Source of the DNA: Clostridium_AD sp964467165
Lineage (GTDB): Bacteria; Bacillota; Clostridia; Clostridiales; Clostridiaceae
Assembly: GCA_964467165.1 (NCBI GenBank)
Contig: CAYXOL010000001.1
Span: 62,001 to 126,000 of the forward strand
DNA length: 64,000 bases
Direction of reading: 5' to 3'
Position numbers and translations under genes: made by a program. Positions within the stretch are counted from its first letter, which is position 1. Every line of letters begins with the position of its first letter. This document shows positions 17,026-25,892 of the stretch, piece after piece. A model generated the notes under the pieces. The model searched no databases, was not told the origin of the DNA, and saw nothing but the letters and a program-made list of their open reading frames with translations.

Positions 17026-17979
17026 TTGGTTACTTATATAAATAGTAAAGTGAATGAATTTGCCTCCATTGACAAAGCTTTTGCTCACGAAACCTCAGAA
17101 AAAGAGGAGATTTTTTGGCTTAATATTAATAATCCCACTGAAAGTGATTTTGAATTTCTTAAAAATAAATTTAAGTTTCATCCTCTCACTATAGAAGACT
17201 GTATTAATAAGAGTAAGAGGAGTAAAATAAATGACTATAATGATTATCATTTTTTAATAATTGCCACATCAGATATTCATCCTAATAATACCTTTTCCTA
17301 TAATAACATATTCGTATACATTAGCTCCAATTATATTATAACAATACATTATGGCGAGAGTAAATCAATAAAAAAGATTATAAATGACATAGATAAGGGT
17401 TTAGCTATAGTTTCAAATGGAAGTGATTTTGTTTTATATCATATTCTTGATGAATCCATAGACCAATTATTTATTATAACTGATAAACTTGAAGAAAAAA
17501 TCAATATCTTAGAAGAGGAATCCATGAATAACCCTGTTCAGAATACACTTAATAATATTATGAAAGTAAAAAAAATCGTTATTAAATTAAGAAGAGTTGT
17601 TTCTCCACTTCGAGAAGTATTAAATACTCTTTTGAGGCATGATGATATTATAACTGAAAAACATAGATTATATTTCTCAGATATATATGACCATATACTT
17701 CGTATATATGATTTAATTGAATCTGACCATGAAATGGTTACATCTTGTTTAGAACTTTATTCTTCGCAATTATCAAATTCAATGAATAAAGTTATGAAGA
17801 TTCTAACTATAATTACTACAATTATGATGCCACTTACAATTATAACTGGAATTTACGGTATGAATTTTGAAAATATGCCAGAACTACATGCTAAATACAG
17901 CTATTTTATTGTTATATTTATAATGATTTTTAGTTCTCTAGGCGAAATCTTATATTTTAAAAAGAAAAATTGGTTGTAA
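17026..17979 (+). CDS. corA: CorA-family divalent metal channel
   Basis: The protein has 317 residues. A cytoplasmic alpha/beta and long-helix domain precedes two C-terminal membrane helices. The first helix ends in the selectivity signature YGMNFENMPE, with the GMN motif intact, so it should form the pentameric Mg2+ (or Co2+/Ni2+) channel. I prefer TTG 17026 as start because AAGGAAGTGA lies 8 nt upstream; a GTG at 17017 falls inside that binding site. The gene ends in a strong hairpin shared with the convergent AEC gene. Confidence 0.92.
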   Translation: MVTYINSKVNEFASIDKAFAHETSEKEEIFWLNINNPTESDFEFLKNKFKFHPLTIEDCINKSKRSKINDYNDYHFLIIATSDIHPNNTFSYNNIFVYISSNYIITIHYGESKSIKKIINDIDKGLAIVSNGSDFVLYHILDESIDQLFIITDKLEEKINILEEESMNNPVQNTLNNIMKVKKIVIKLRRVVSPLREVLNTLLRHDDIITEKHRLYFSDIYDHILRIYDLIESDHEMVTSCLELYSSQLSNSMNKVMKILTIITTIMMPLTIITGIYGMNFENMPELHAKYSYFIVIFIMIFSSLGEILYFKKKNWL

Positions 17980-17982
17980 TTA

Positions 17983-18020
17983 AAAAAACAAAACACCAAA
18001 TGAATGGTGTTTTGTTTTTT
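17983..18020. terminator. Bidirectional intrinsic terminator
   Basis: A 16-bp stem (AACAAAACACCA and complement) flanked by A- and T-runs, between convergent corA and the AEC transporter gene. Confidence 0.9.
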
Positions 18021-18081
18021 TCTGAAAGTCATCATCTGCCATGATAAAGTGTGATCAAATTAATTAAAAGCAAGTAAAATA

Positions 18082-19032
18082 CTAAATAAAGCCGTAGCTT
18101 TTTAAAATAAAAATAAAACTAAAGATTGTAAACGCGGATAAAATCGTTGTAGTTGCAACCAATTGTCCCGCTAGTTCATCATTTGATTTAACGTTTTGAG
18201 CCATAACGTAGCTTGCTATTGCTATAGGTGATGCAAATATTGCAATCAAAACTCCCAGCTCAAGCTGTCTGAATCCAATTAAAATTGCTGAAAAAATAAT
18301 AATTCCTGGTATAACAATTAACTTAAATGCAGAAACCCAAATAATATATTTGATATTCTTAAAAGCATCTCTAACCGCAAATTCACCACCTAATATTATG
18401 AGTGCAAAAGGAGTTGCTATTTTTGATATGTCAAAAATAGTTTTTTCCAGAACATTTGGTATTTTTATTCCAGTGGTAGCCATCGCTATTCCAATAAAAC
18501 ATGAAATAATCAATGGATTTTTAACTATATCCATAAGAGTCTTTTTTACTGACGTAGACTCATTGTTTTCTTTATTTGCATATATTGCTAGCACTGCAAC
18601 GGATAGAAAATTATATAATGGAACTACAAAAACAGCAAGCATTGAAGTTATTCCCATATCTGCTTGTCCAAATAAATTCATACAGACCGGAACTCCAAAC
18701 AATATATAGTTGCTCCTAAAAAGCGCCTGAATCAATACCCCTCTATTTCTGTTTTGTTTTTCAATTTTTGGAACAATTAATATAAGCAAAATAACAGTTA
18801 TAAGAATACAAGCTACTACAAAAACAATGAGTCTTAGATTAAAACTGCTTTGCATATCACTTAAATATATATTATTAAACAACATCAACGGTAAAAAAAG
18901 CTTAAAAGTTAATTTGTTCGCTGTTTTAAAAAAGTTCTCATCACATACCTTGAAATACTTTAGTCCCCATCCAATCACCATCATTATTATGAGCGGTAAA
19001 ACAACATTAAGTGAAAAAATAAAATTTTGCAT
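18082..19032 (-). CDS. AEC family permease (auxin efflux carrier/malate permease type)
   Basis: This 316-residue protein has about ten membrane helices. The family features are the opening NVVLPLIIMMVIGWGLK, the asparagine in LTFKLFLPLMLFNNIY, and the second-half repeat IATPFALIILGGEFAV, with PIAIASYVMAQ near the C-terminus. Bacterial members move dicarboxylates such as malate or other organic acids. The start is 18 nt after the stop of the response regulator gene, so kinase, regulator and permease probably form one operon next to the citrate genes. Organic-acid transport is therefore a reasonable inference. Confidence 0.88.
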   Translation of the reverse strand: MQNFIFSLNVVLPLIIMMVIGWGLKYFKVCDENFFKTANKLTFKLFLPLMLFNNIYLSDMQSSFNLRLIVFVVACILITVILLILIVPKIEKQNRNRGVLIQALFRSNYILFGVPVCMNLFGQADMGITSMLAVFVVPLYNFLSVAVLAIYANKENNESTSVKKTLMDIVKNPLIISCFIGIAMATTGIKIPNVLEKTIFDISKIATPFALIILGGEFAVRDAFKNIKYIIWVSAFKLIVIPGIIIFSAILIGFRQLELGVLIAIFASPIAIASYVMAQNVKSNDELAGQLVATTTILSAFTIFSFIFILKSYGFI

Positions 19033-19050
19033 TTTTACTCCCTTTTGAAA

Positions 19051-19833
19051 TTATTTTATGCTAATTAATATGGTATCTATATCATTACTAGAATCAATAA
19101 TTACTTCTTTTAATGTCAAATCTGACATTAGTGCTTCTTTAATAATTCCTTCAATTTCCTCTTTTCTATCCACATAAAAAGCTTGCCTATTATAATTTAC
19201 CATAGAATAATTTTTATTGTTTTCCAATAATTTTTTTTCTAATAATGTAAGTGTATCCACTGCTTTAATCTCTATTATATTTCCGCTAATAAACACATTT
19301 ATATCTTTAGGACCTTTCCCGGTATTTGTTTTAATGAATCTAGCAAAGGAATCTTTTATTTTCTTTTCTACTTCATTTTTTGTTGTTTTACTAAGAATTG
19401 TATTATCATTTATAATAGTTTCCCCTTGCCTTTGCTTAAATACCTTAACCGCTGCATTTAACATCGCTTCCACAAGTTCATTATTTTCTATAGGTTTTAT
19501 AACATAATTATCTATTCCTACATTTACTACGGAAAGTATTGTTTCAACATCAGAAAAAGCTGTGGTAATAATTATTGAACAGTTTTTGTCAATTTTTCTT
19601 ATTTCCCTTGCCATATCTATTCCATCCATTTCCGGCATCTTAAGATCAGTAATAACAATATCTGGTTTAATTTCTTTGAATTTATTTAATCCATCTTGTC
19701 CATTCTCCGCTAGATATAATTTACCAACCCTTCTCTTTATAAATATACCCAGTTGTTCCCTATGCAATTCTTCATCCTCCACATATAGGACTTTTAGATT
19801 AGAAAGTAAATTTTCTCCCTGTTTAATAAACAT
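19051..19833 (-). CDS. Response regulator: receiver domain fused to an MpsC-type (DUF2294) domain
   Basis: Residues about 13-130 are a receiver domain: E19-D20 in the acidic pocket, D63 as phospho-acceptor (VITDLKMPEMDG), and lysine in YVIKPIENN. The C-terminal 105 residues (KKIKDSFARFIKTNTGKGP, TLTLLEKKLLEN, IDSSNDIDTILISI) match the small DUF2294/MpsC family, named for a Na+-dependent membrane-potential system. There is no DNA-binding or ANTAR domain. ATG 19833 with AAAGGAG upstream is the likely start; it overlaps the kinase stop by 11 nt. Output mode is unknown. Confidence 0.82.
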   Translation of the reverse strand: MFIKQGENLLSNLKVLYVEDEELHREQLGIFIKRRVGKLYLAENGQDGLNKFKEIKPDIVITDLKMPEMDGIDMAREIRKIDKNCSIIITTAFSDVETILSVVNVGIDNYVIKPIENNELVEAMLNAAVKVFKQRQGETIINDNTILSKTTKNEVEKKIKDSFARFIKTNTGKGPKDINVFISGNIIEIKAVDTLTLLEKKLLENNKNYSMVNYNRQAFYVDRKEEIEGIIKEALMSDLTLKEVIIDSSNDIDTILISIK

Positions 19834-22282
19834 CTTTATCAATCTCCTTTACTGGAATAGATATATTAAAACAAGCTCCTTCATCTGCATTATTAAATTT
19901 TATACTTCCATTAAAATTCTTTTCAATAATCAATCTGGCCATATATAATCCAAGACCTGTACCTTGTTTGCTAAGTTTTGTGCTAAAATAGGGTTCAAAT
20001 ATTTCCTGTGCTATAAATTCATCAATACCTCCAGCATTATCTTTTATTTTGACTATATTATATAAGCCATCGCTTGTTATCCCTATATCAATTTTTTTAT
20101 TTTTAATATTAGATTCTGCTAATGCGTCAATAGCATTATTAATTATATTAAAAATCACTTGCGAATATTGATTTTTATATCCATATGCCTTAAAATCATC
20201 TATATTTTCTATACTAACTTTTATTTTATAAAATTTAAAATTCTCTTCTACTAATTCCATAGTTGAGAAAATACTATCATATATAGAAAAACTTTCTTTG
20301 TCCATCTTCGGTTTGAAAAAGTATCTAAAATCATCTATGGTTTGAGACATTTTATCAATAAGTCTTCTTGATTTACCTATTAAATTAGCCAATACTTCTT
20401 CATCTACATCATTGTATTTATGCATATCTTCTATATTTGTTATAATAAGCCCTAATATACTTAAGGGTTGCCTCCATTGATGAGCGATATTTCCAATCAT
20501 CTCTCCCATAGCAACAAATTTTGATTGATATATCATTAATGCTTCTTTTCTTTTGTTCTCATCCATTTCATTTTTAAACATCTTTTCCAGTTTCATGTTT
20601 ATTTTTTCTAACTTTATAATCATTTTTTGATTATCATTTTCTTTTATAACAGTATTATTTTTAGAGATTGACTCAAAGTACTCTTTATATTCACCCTCAA
20701 AAGAAATTTGAGATGCCACTTGGTTTATTATACTTCTGAATCTCTCTTCACTTCTAATTAAAGTCTCCTCTTCAATTTTTCTGTTTGTAATATCTCTAGA
20801 AATCAATACTAGTTTTTCCTGGTTTTGAAGTTTAAATAGTCGTGTATTTATCTCTACGGGGATAGTTTTACCATCTTTTGTTTTAAGAAGAGTTTCAAAT
20901 AATATTGTTTCTTTATTATTTAATTTCTCCTTTATCGCTTGAATTTTTTCATTTTTCAGTCCTATATCTATGTCAGAATACTTCATATTGCAGATTTCTT
21001 CCTTAGAGTATCCAAGTACCATACATCCTTTATCGTTAATTTCAAGAAAATCCCCAAAAACATTATCATCTCTATTCAAAATAAAAATACAATCACTACC
21101 ACTACTAAATAATACTTCATATTTTTCTTTATTTCTAATGAGTTCAATTTCAAGTAATTTTCTTTCTTCGATATCTTCTTTTAACTCCTCATTAAGAATT
21201 TTAACTTCTTTTACGTATTTAGCCTCTACTTTAAGCCTAGTTTCATTTTCCTTAAGTTTATAAACATATCGTATAACTAATATAATAATCAGTATAATTG
21301 CTCCACCTAATAAAAGTATATTATATAAATTTTTATTAATTATACTTACAATGTCCCCATAGTCCATTGTAACAGTTACTATCCAAAAATTATCTCCTAT
21401 AAATGCAGGCGAAAAAGCACTGATTTTTTTTATCCTTTTATAGTTATTGTCTCCTGGCCATATAGAATGATATATGTTTACACCCTTTCCTCCTTTTTTT
21501 TGTTCTTGAACAATACTGTCCAGTTCTGACCAATCAAATTCAGGAAATTCACCTTGTCTTGCATCAATAACATTTTTTCCTATCCCATCACTATCTGGGT
21601 GCATTAAAAGTATTCCATTTTTATCTTTTACAGAAGCATATCCCTTAGCTCCAACTTTTATAGGTTGAACAATTTTTTTATATAAGGTATTTAAACTTAT
21701 CTTACTTCTTATAATTCCTTCAAATTCATTGTTATAAAAAATAGGTTGCAATAAACATATAGTAGGTCCAATATTTTTATCAAATTCTATTTTTCCTACA
21801 GTAACCGTTCGTTCTTTTATAACAGCTCCTACGCCTTCATAATTGGATATATTTTTGCCTACACTCTCTTTGTCACCTAGCATTGCTGGTTTTTTTTCTA
21901 AAATTACACCCTGCATATTTAATATTTCTACTGATTGAACGCTTTCTTGCTGCGTTTTATAGTATATATCTAAAATATCTGTTCGAAAATCCGCATTTGT
22001 ACTTTTTATTAAAGCATCAACTTTTGCTTGGAATACGTAATTCTGAGCTATAATTTCTATGTTTAGTTTCTGCTCATTCATATAACTCTCCAAGCTTCTT
22101 GCAGTCATTTCGGAAATAGTCAATAAATTCTGTTGCTGATTATAAATTATAGAATCTCTAAAAATTTTATAATTTGACCATATTAGAATAAATATAAAAC
22201 ACAATAAAATTACAATAGAAAATAGAATTACAGTATATTTACTAGAATTTTTTTTATTATTTTTAATAAATTTATTTTTCAC
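19823..22282 (-). CDS. dCache-PAS sensor histidine kinase
   Basis: This protein has 819 residues from GTG 22282 (AAGGGGG lies 6 nt upstream; upstream in-frame TTG is less likely). A membrane helix at about 17-37 precedes a large extracytoplasmic double-Cache sensor (GYASVKDKNGILLMHPD is typical), then a second helix near 330-350, a coiled coil, and a PAS domain. A kinase core follows with the H-box IGNIAHQWRQPLSI and the ATPase boxes NAIDAL, DNAGGID and GTGLGLYMA. It should phosphorylate the adjacent receiver-MpsC protein. dCache domains bind small ligands including organic acids; citrate sensing is inferred from the location only. Confidence 0.93.
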   Translation of the reverse strand: MKNKFIKNNKKNSSKYTVILFSIVILLCFIFILIWSNYKIFRDSIIYNQQQNLLTISEMTARSLESYMNEQKLNIEIIAQNYVFQAKVDALIKSTNADFRTDILDIYYKTQQESVQSVEILNMQGVILEKKPAMLGDKESVGKNISNYEGVGAVIKERTVTVGKIEFDKNIGPTICLLQPIFYNNEFEGIIRSKISLNTLYKKIVQPIKVGAKGYASVKDKNGILLMHPDSDGIGKNVIDARQGEFPEFDWSELDSIVQEQKKGGKGVNIYHSIWPGDNNYKRIKKISAFSPAFIGDNFWIVTVTMDYGDIVSIINKNLYNILLLGGAIILIIILVIRYVYKLKENETRLKVEAKYVKEVKILNEELKEDIEERKLLEIELIRNKEKYEVLFSSGSDCIFILNRDDNVFGDFLEINDKGCMVLGYSKEEICNMKYSDIDIGLKNEKIQAIKEKLNNKETILFETLLKTKDGKTIPVEINTRLFKLQNQEKLVLISRDITNRKIEEETLIRSEERFRSIINQVASQISFEGEYKEYFESISKNNTVIKENDNQKMIIKLEKINMKLEKMFKNEMDENKRKEALMIYQSKFVAMGEMIGNIAHQWRQPLSILGLIITNIEDMHKYNDVDEEVLANLIGKSRRLIDKMSQTIDDFRYFFKPKMDKESFSIYDSIFSTMELVEENFKFYKIKVSIENIDDFKAYGYKNQYSQVIFNIINNAIDALAESNIKNKKIDIGITSDGLYNIVKIKDNAGGIDEFIAQEIFEPYFSTKLSKQGTGLGLYMARLIIEKNFNGSIKFNNADEGACFNISIPVKEIDKDVY

Positions 22283-22333
22283 TAAATTCCCCCTTAGTGT
22301 AGATCTATTCAATTTTGTATCAATATCCTTGTT

Positions 22334-22351
22334 ATTATAGCATAAAGTATC
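22334..22351 (-). promoter_or_regulatory. Extended -10 promoter of the kinase-regulator operon
   Basis: On the minus strand TATGCTATAAT gives a TG-N-TATAAT extended -10 (TATAAT at 22339-22334), about 50 nt upstream of the GTG start. The best -35 match is poorly spaced. Confidence 0.45.
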
Positions 22352-22416
22352 ATAAATTCACCAAGAATTCATTGACTTTTAAGTTGCATTTATTTACATC
22401 TATAAATTATTTGAAA

Positions 22417-22462
22417 TATGACTAAAAGGTTAGCAGTATTTCACTGTAACCTTTTAGTCATA
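22417..22462 (-). terminator. Terminator of the oad genes
   Basis: A 16-bp perfect stem (TATGACTAAAAGGTTA and complement) with a 14-nt loop, 60 nt after the oadB stop. Confidence 0.8.
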
Positions 22463-22521
22463 TATATAATTAAAATTTAATTTTTTTTAAAATTAGGTAT
22501 CTATCAAAAGAGAATCTATAA

Positions 22522-23673
22522 TTAGTTACCAAACATAGCTAGTAATACTCCTGCCGCAACGGCTGAACCAATAACTCCTGCTACATTAGCACCCATTGCA
22601 TGCATAAGTAGAAAATTTGATGGATTCGCTTTTCGACCCTCTACTTGGGAAACTCTAGCCGCCATTGGAACTGCTGATACTCCTGCAGAACCAATTAGAG
22701 GATTTACTTTTCCACCTGATAGAATACACATAAGTTTTCCAAGAAGTACTCCACCTGCTGTACTAAATACAAAAGCAGTAAGTCCTAGTGCTATAATTTT
22801 TAATGTTTCAGGTCTTAAAAATGTTTCTGCCGCTGCTGTAGCACCTACAGTAGTTCCAAGAAAAATTGTAACTACATTAATCAAACCATTTTGTGCAGTA
22901 CTTGAAAGTCTATCAACTACGCCGGATTCTTTAAATAAGTTACCTAGCATTAGCATTCCTATAAGAGGTGCTACAGTAGGAAGGAATAGAACTGTAATTA
23001 TTGTTACAACTACAGGAAATACTACCTTCTCAAGCTTAGACACATCTCTAAGTTGTTCCATTTTAATCTCTCTTTCCTTCTTAGTAGTAAGTAGTCTCAT
23101 TATAGGTGGTTGTATAAGCGGTATAAGAGCCATATAAGAATAAGCAGCAATTGCAATTGCTGGCAACAATTGCGGAGCAAGCTTCGTTGTTACATATATT
23201 GCTGTTGGACCATCTGCTCCTCCAATAATAGCTATGGATGCTGCTCCTTGAGGTGAAAATCCTAATGCAGTTGCAATAACAAAGGCAATTGCAACTCCCA
23301 GTTGCGCTGCAGCACCTAAAAATAAACTTGATGGCCTAGCAATAAGAGGACCAAAATCTGTCATAGCACCAATACCTAAGAATATCAAGGAAGGATAAAT
23401 GCCTAACTTAACACCCATATATAAATAATAAAGTAGTCCTCCAGGCTCCGTAGAGTTTTCAAGAGGAGGACTCATAATTCCGGTAAAAGGTAAATTAGCT
23501 AGAAGAACTCCAAAGGCTATAGGAAGAAGTAAAAGCGGTTCAAATTTCTTTCCTATTGCCAAATATATCAGAACACAGGCCACAGAAATCATTACTAATT
23601 GCTGCCATGTTACTGTTGCAAAACCAGATTCACTAAATATTTGACTTATTGTATCTGTAAACGAAATAGACAT
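22522..23673 (-). CDS. oadB: Sodium-translocating decarboxylase beta subunit (oxaloacetate decarboxylase)
   Basis: The 383-residue membrane subunit has about nine helices plus re-entrant loops. Conserved blocks include LGIGAMTDFGPLIARPS, the pore motif SIAIIGGADGPTAIYVTTK containing the essential aspartate, and GSAGVSAVPMAARVSQ near the C-terminus. It takes CO2 from carboxybiotin and pumps Na+ out. The gene starts 15 nt after the biotin-carrier gene and closes the oad cluster. The family covers oxaloacetate, methylmalonyl-CoA and glutaconyl-CoA pumps; the neighbouring carboxyltransferase and citrate lyase point to oxaloacetate. Confidence 0.95.
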   Translation of the reverse strand: MSISFTDTISQIFSESGFATVTWQQLVMISVACVLIYLAIGKKFEPLLLLPIAFGVLLANLPFTGIMSPPLENSTEPGGLLYYLYMGVKLGIYPSLIFLGIGAMTDFGPLIARPSSLFLGAAAQLGVAIAFVIATALGFSPQGAASIAIIGGADGPTAIYVTTKLAPQLLPAIAIAAYSYMALIPLIQPPIMRLLTTKKEREIKMEQLRDVSKLEKVVFPVVVTIITVLFLPTVAPLIGMLMLGNLFKESGVVDRLSSTAQNGLINVVTIFLGTTVGATAAAETFLRPETLKIIALGLTAFVFSTAGGVLLGKLMCILSGGKVNPLIGSAGVSAVPMAARVSQVEGRKANPSNFLLMHAMGANVAGVIGSAVAAGVLLAMFGN

Positions 23674-23688
23674 AAATATTCCTCCCTA

Positions 23689-24075
23689 CTATTGAATCAC
23701 AGCAAGTACATCATTTGTAGCAACTAACGCACCCTTTGTCACTAAAATCTCAGCAACGACTCCATCTTTAGTTGCCGTTATTTCATTTTCCATTTTCATT
23801 GCTTCAAGTATAAATAAAACATCCCCATTTTTAACTTTAGTCCCTTGTGTTACTTTTATATCTAAAATCGCACCAGGCATTGGAGCTTTTAATTGCTCTC
23901 CTGCTTCATTTGTCCCTGCCACTTTTTGTGTTATTGCAACAGGATTTTCTGATTTTGAACCACCTACTTGTTGAACCGTGCCAGTAGATATTTCATTACT
24001 CCCTGCTATAGTAGCTTTTCCTCGCTCAACCTCAACATCATAGCTATTATTATTAATCGTAACAATATATTTCAT
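23689..24075 (-). CDS. Biotin carrier (BCCP-type) subunit of the decarboxylase
   Basis: This 128-residue protein ends in a biotinyl domain of about 70 residues with the acceptor motif EAMKMENEI. A flexible Ala/Glu/Gly-rich linker and a short N-terminal strand region (MKYIVTINNNSYDVEVERG) precede it. It carries CO2 on biotin between the carboxyltransferase OadA and the pump OadB. In enterobacterial OadA this domain is fused to the alpha chain. Here it is a separate gene, as in methylmalonyl-CoA decarboxylases and several clostridial enzymes. Confidence 0.95.
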   Translation of the reverse strand: MKYIVTINNNSYDVEVERGKATIAGSNEISTGTVQQVGGSKSENPVAITQKVAGTNEAGEQLKAPMPGAILDIKVTQGTKVKNGDVLFILEAMKMENEITATKDGVVAEILVTKGALVATNDVLAVIQ

Positions 24076-24107
24076 TTATGTTTTGCCTCCTATCGAAAAT
24101 AATGTAA

Positions 24108-24431
24108 TTAAGAATTATTTAACTTTATGGATTTAAATTGAAGCTCACATAAAGATATTTTTAATTCATCACTTAAAATTGCCATAATAATTGCGGTAGT
24201 TTTTTCATCCACTCCTATGAGTTTTAGTTCACCAGTTGATACTTGAATATTATTTTCAACTGAATTTATGTCACTCACAACTTCTTCTTTATCTTGTTTA
24301 TACGTTTTGCTATTATCAATAAAACTAAAAACTAATGCCTGTGCTTTCAAAAGAAAGCTTAATGCAACGAGACAACTGAATACTACACTCATAAGAATTA
24401 GAGCTACTAATAAACTATTAGCTATTGACAT
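24108..24431 (-). CDS. oadG: OadG-family gamma/delta subunit
   Basis: The 107-residue protein has one N-terminal membrane helix (SLLVALILMSVVFSCLVALSF), a charged linker and a C-terminal domain of about 45 residues (ELKLIGVDEKTTAIIMAILS). That is the OadG layout, which anchors the carboxyltransferase to the membrane pump. The C-terminal part resembles the small association domain seen in OadG/MmdD proteins rather than the zinc-binding histidine tail of Klebsiella OadG. It sits between oadA (12 nt upstream) and the biotin carrier gene. Confidence 0.88.
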   Translation of the reverse strand: MSIANSLLVALILMSVVFSCLVALSFLLKAQALVFSFIDNSKTYKQDKEEVVSDINSVENNIQVSTGELKLIGVDEKTTAIIMAILSDELKISLCELQFKSIKLNNS

Positions 24432-24443
24432 ATTAACCCTCCT

Positions 24444-25820
24444 TTACACCTTCATAATAGTATAACTTACCTTGACTTCGTTCATTTCGTCTTTTTTCTT
24501 AAAGAACTTTTCGGCAATTTGCGGAAAGAGAATATATGAAAGCACATCCTCTTCCGTCTTAGCTATATTCTTTATTTCATTTTTTACTTTCTCAAATTCC
24601 GGTGTTAGTGTATCTGCAAATCTAGTTGTAATTGGCTTTTCATCCCCTAAAATCTTCATTGTAAGCACAGGGTCTAATTTACCTGGTGCCAAACCATATT
24701 CACCTCTTAAATAGGCTTTAACTTCTTTTGAAACGCTCTTATATCTTTCACCTAATAATACATTCGTAGCAGCTTGAACCCCTACCATCTGACTCATGGG
24801 TGTTACAAGTGGAGGATATCCTAGATCTTTTCTAACTCTTGGCGTCTCCACTAAAACTTCATCAAGCTTATCCAATGCATTTTGTTGTTTAAGTTGCGAG
24901 ATTAGATTAGACAGCATTCCGCCTGGAATTTGGTACACAAGTGCATCAGTATCCGTTGCAAGCACAAGGGGATCAAGTATTCCAGATTTAATAAATTTCT
25001 CCTTAATTGGTTTAAAAAAATCATTTATATCTTTTAATATATTTTCATCAAGTCCCGTTGCATATCCTAATTGATTTAACCCATAGTTCATAGACTCCGT
25101 AGCAGGCTGAGAAGTTCCACCAGAGAATGACGATATAGCTGTATCTATCCCATCGCAACCAGCTTCTATCGCCTTAAGATAAGTCATTGGGGCAAGTCCT
25201 GTGGTTGAATGTGTATGAAGGTATATTGGAACTTTCACTACTTCTTTTAAAGCTTTTATAAGATCGTAAGCTTCCTTTGGTCCCATAATCCCAGCCATAT
25301 CTTTAATGCAAATTGAATTAACTCCTATTTTTTCTAATTGTTTTCCCAGTTCTATGTACTTCTCCAGATTATGAATAGGACTTGTAGTATATGCAATACA
25401 CCCTTGTGCGTGCCCACCACATTTTAATGTTTCATTTACTGACACTTCAATATTTCTAAAATCGTTTAATGCATCAAATATTCTTATAATATCTATCCCA
25501 TTTTTTATAGATAATTGAATAAACTTTCTAACAACGTCATCTGGATAATGCTTGTATCCTAATAAATTTTGACCTCTTAAAAGCATTTGAAGTTTCGTAT
25601 TTTTTACCTCTGATTTGATTTTTCTAAGTCTTTCCCATGGATCTTCATCTAGAAATCGAAGACAAGAATCGAAGGTTGCCCCACCCCAACACTCAATAGA
25701 ATAGAATCCTGCATTATCCATCTTTTCTAGTATAGATTCAAACTCAGCATAATGCATTCTAGTTGCAACAAGCGACTGTTGCCCATCCCTGAGCACGGTT
25801 TCAGTAATATTTATTTTCAT
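24444..25820 (-). CDS. oadA: Oxaloacetate decarboxylase alpha (carboxyltransferase) subunit
   Basis: The 458-residue cytoplasmic TIM-barrel enzyme starts TETVLRDGQQSLVATRM. The metal-binding aspartate is in LRDGQQS and the histidines in PIYLHTHSTTGLAPM, followed by the PYC_OADA conserved C-terminal region. It stops before the biotinyl domain, about 130 residues shorter than Klebsiella OadA, because biotin is on a separate gene. It transfers CO2 from oxaloacetate to biotin, yielding pyruvate. Pyruvate carboxylase subunit B is the alternative family name, but the linked oadB and citrate lyase favour decarboxylation. AGAGGTG precedes the ATG. Confidence 0.94.
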   Translation of the reverse strand: MKINITETVLRDGQQSLVATRMHYAEFESILEKMDNAGFYSIECWGGATFDSCLRFLDEDPWERLRKIKSEVKNTKLQMLLRGQNLLGYKHYPDDVVRKFIQLSIKNGIDIIRIFDALNDFRNIEVSVNETLKCGGHAQGCIAYTTSPIHNLEKYIELGKQLEKIGVNSICIKDMAGIMGPKEAYDLIKALKEVVKVPIYLHTHSTTGLAPMTYLKAIEAGCDGIDTAISSFSGGTSQPATESMNYGLNQLGYATGLDENILKDINDFFKPIKEKFIKSGILDPLVLATDTDALVYQIPGGMLSNLISQLKQQNALDKLDEVLVETPRVRKDLGYPPLVTPMSQMVGVQAATNVLLGERYKSVSKEVKAYLRGEYGLAPGKLDPVLTMKILGDEKPITTRFADTLTPEFEKVKNEIKNIAKTEEDVLSYILFPQIAEKFFKKKDEMNEVKVSYTIMKV

Positions 25821-25844
25821 ATTTTTTCACCTCTTTTTAACAAC

Positions 25845-25876
25845 AAGCTAACTCATTATTAATAACGAGTTAGCTT
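25845..25876 (-). terminator. Intercistronic hairpin between tctA and oadA
   Basis: Two 16-nt arms (AAGCTAACTCATTATT and near-complement, one G/T wobble). There is no good U-run, so it may be a processing or partial termination site between uptake and decarboxylase genes. Confidence 0.6.
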
Positions 25877-25892
25877 ATAATTAAATACTATG

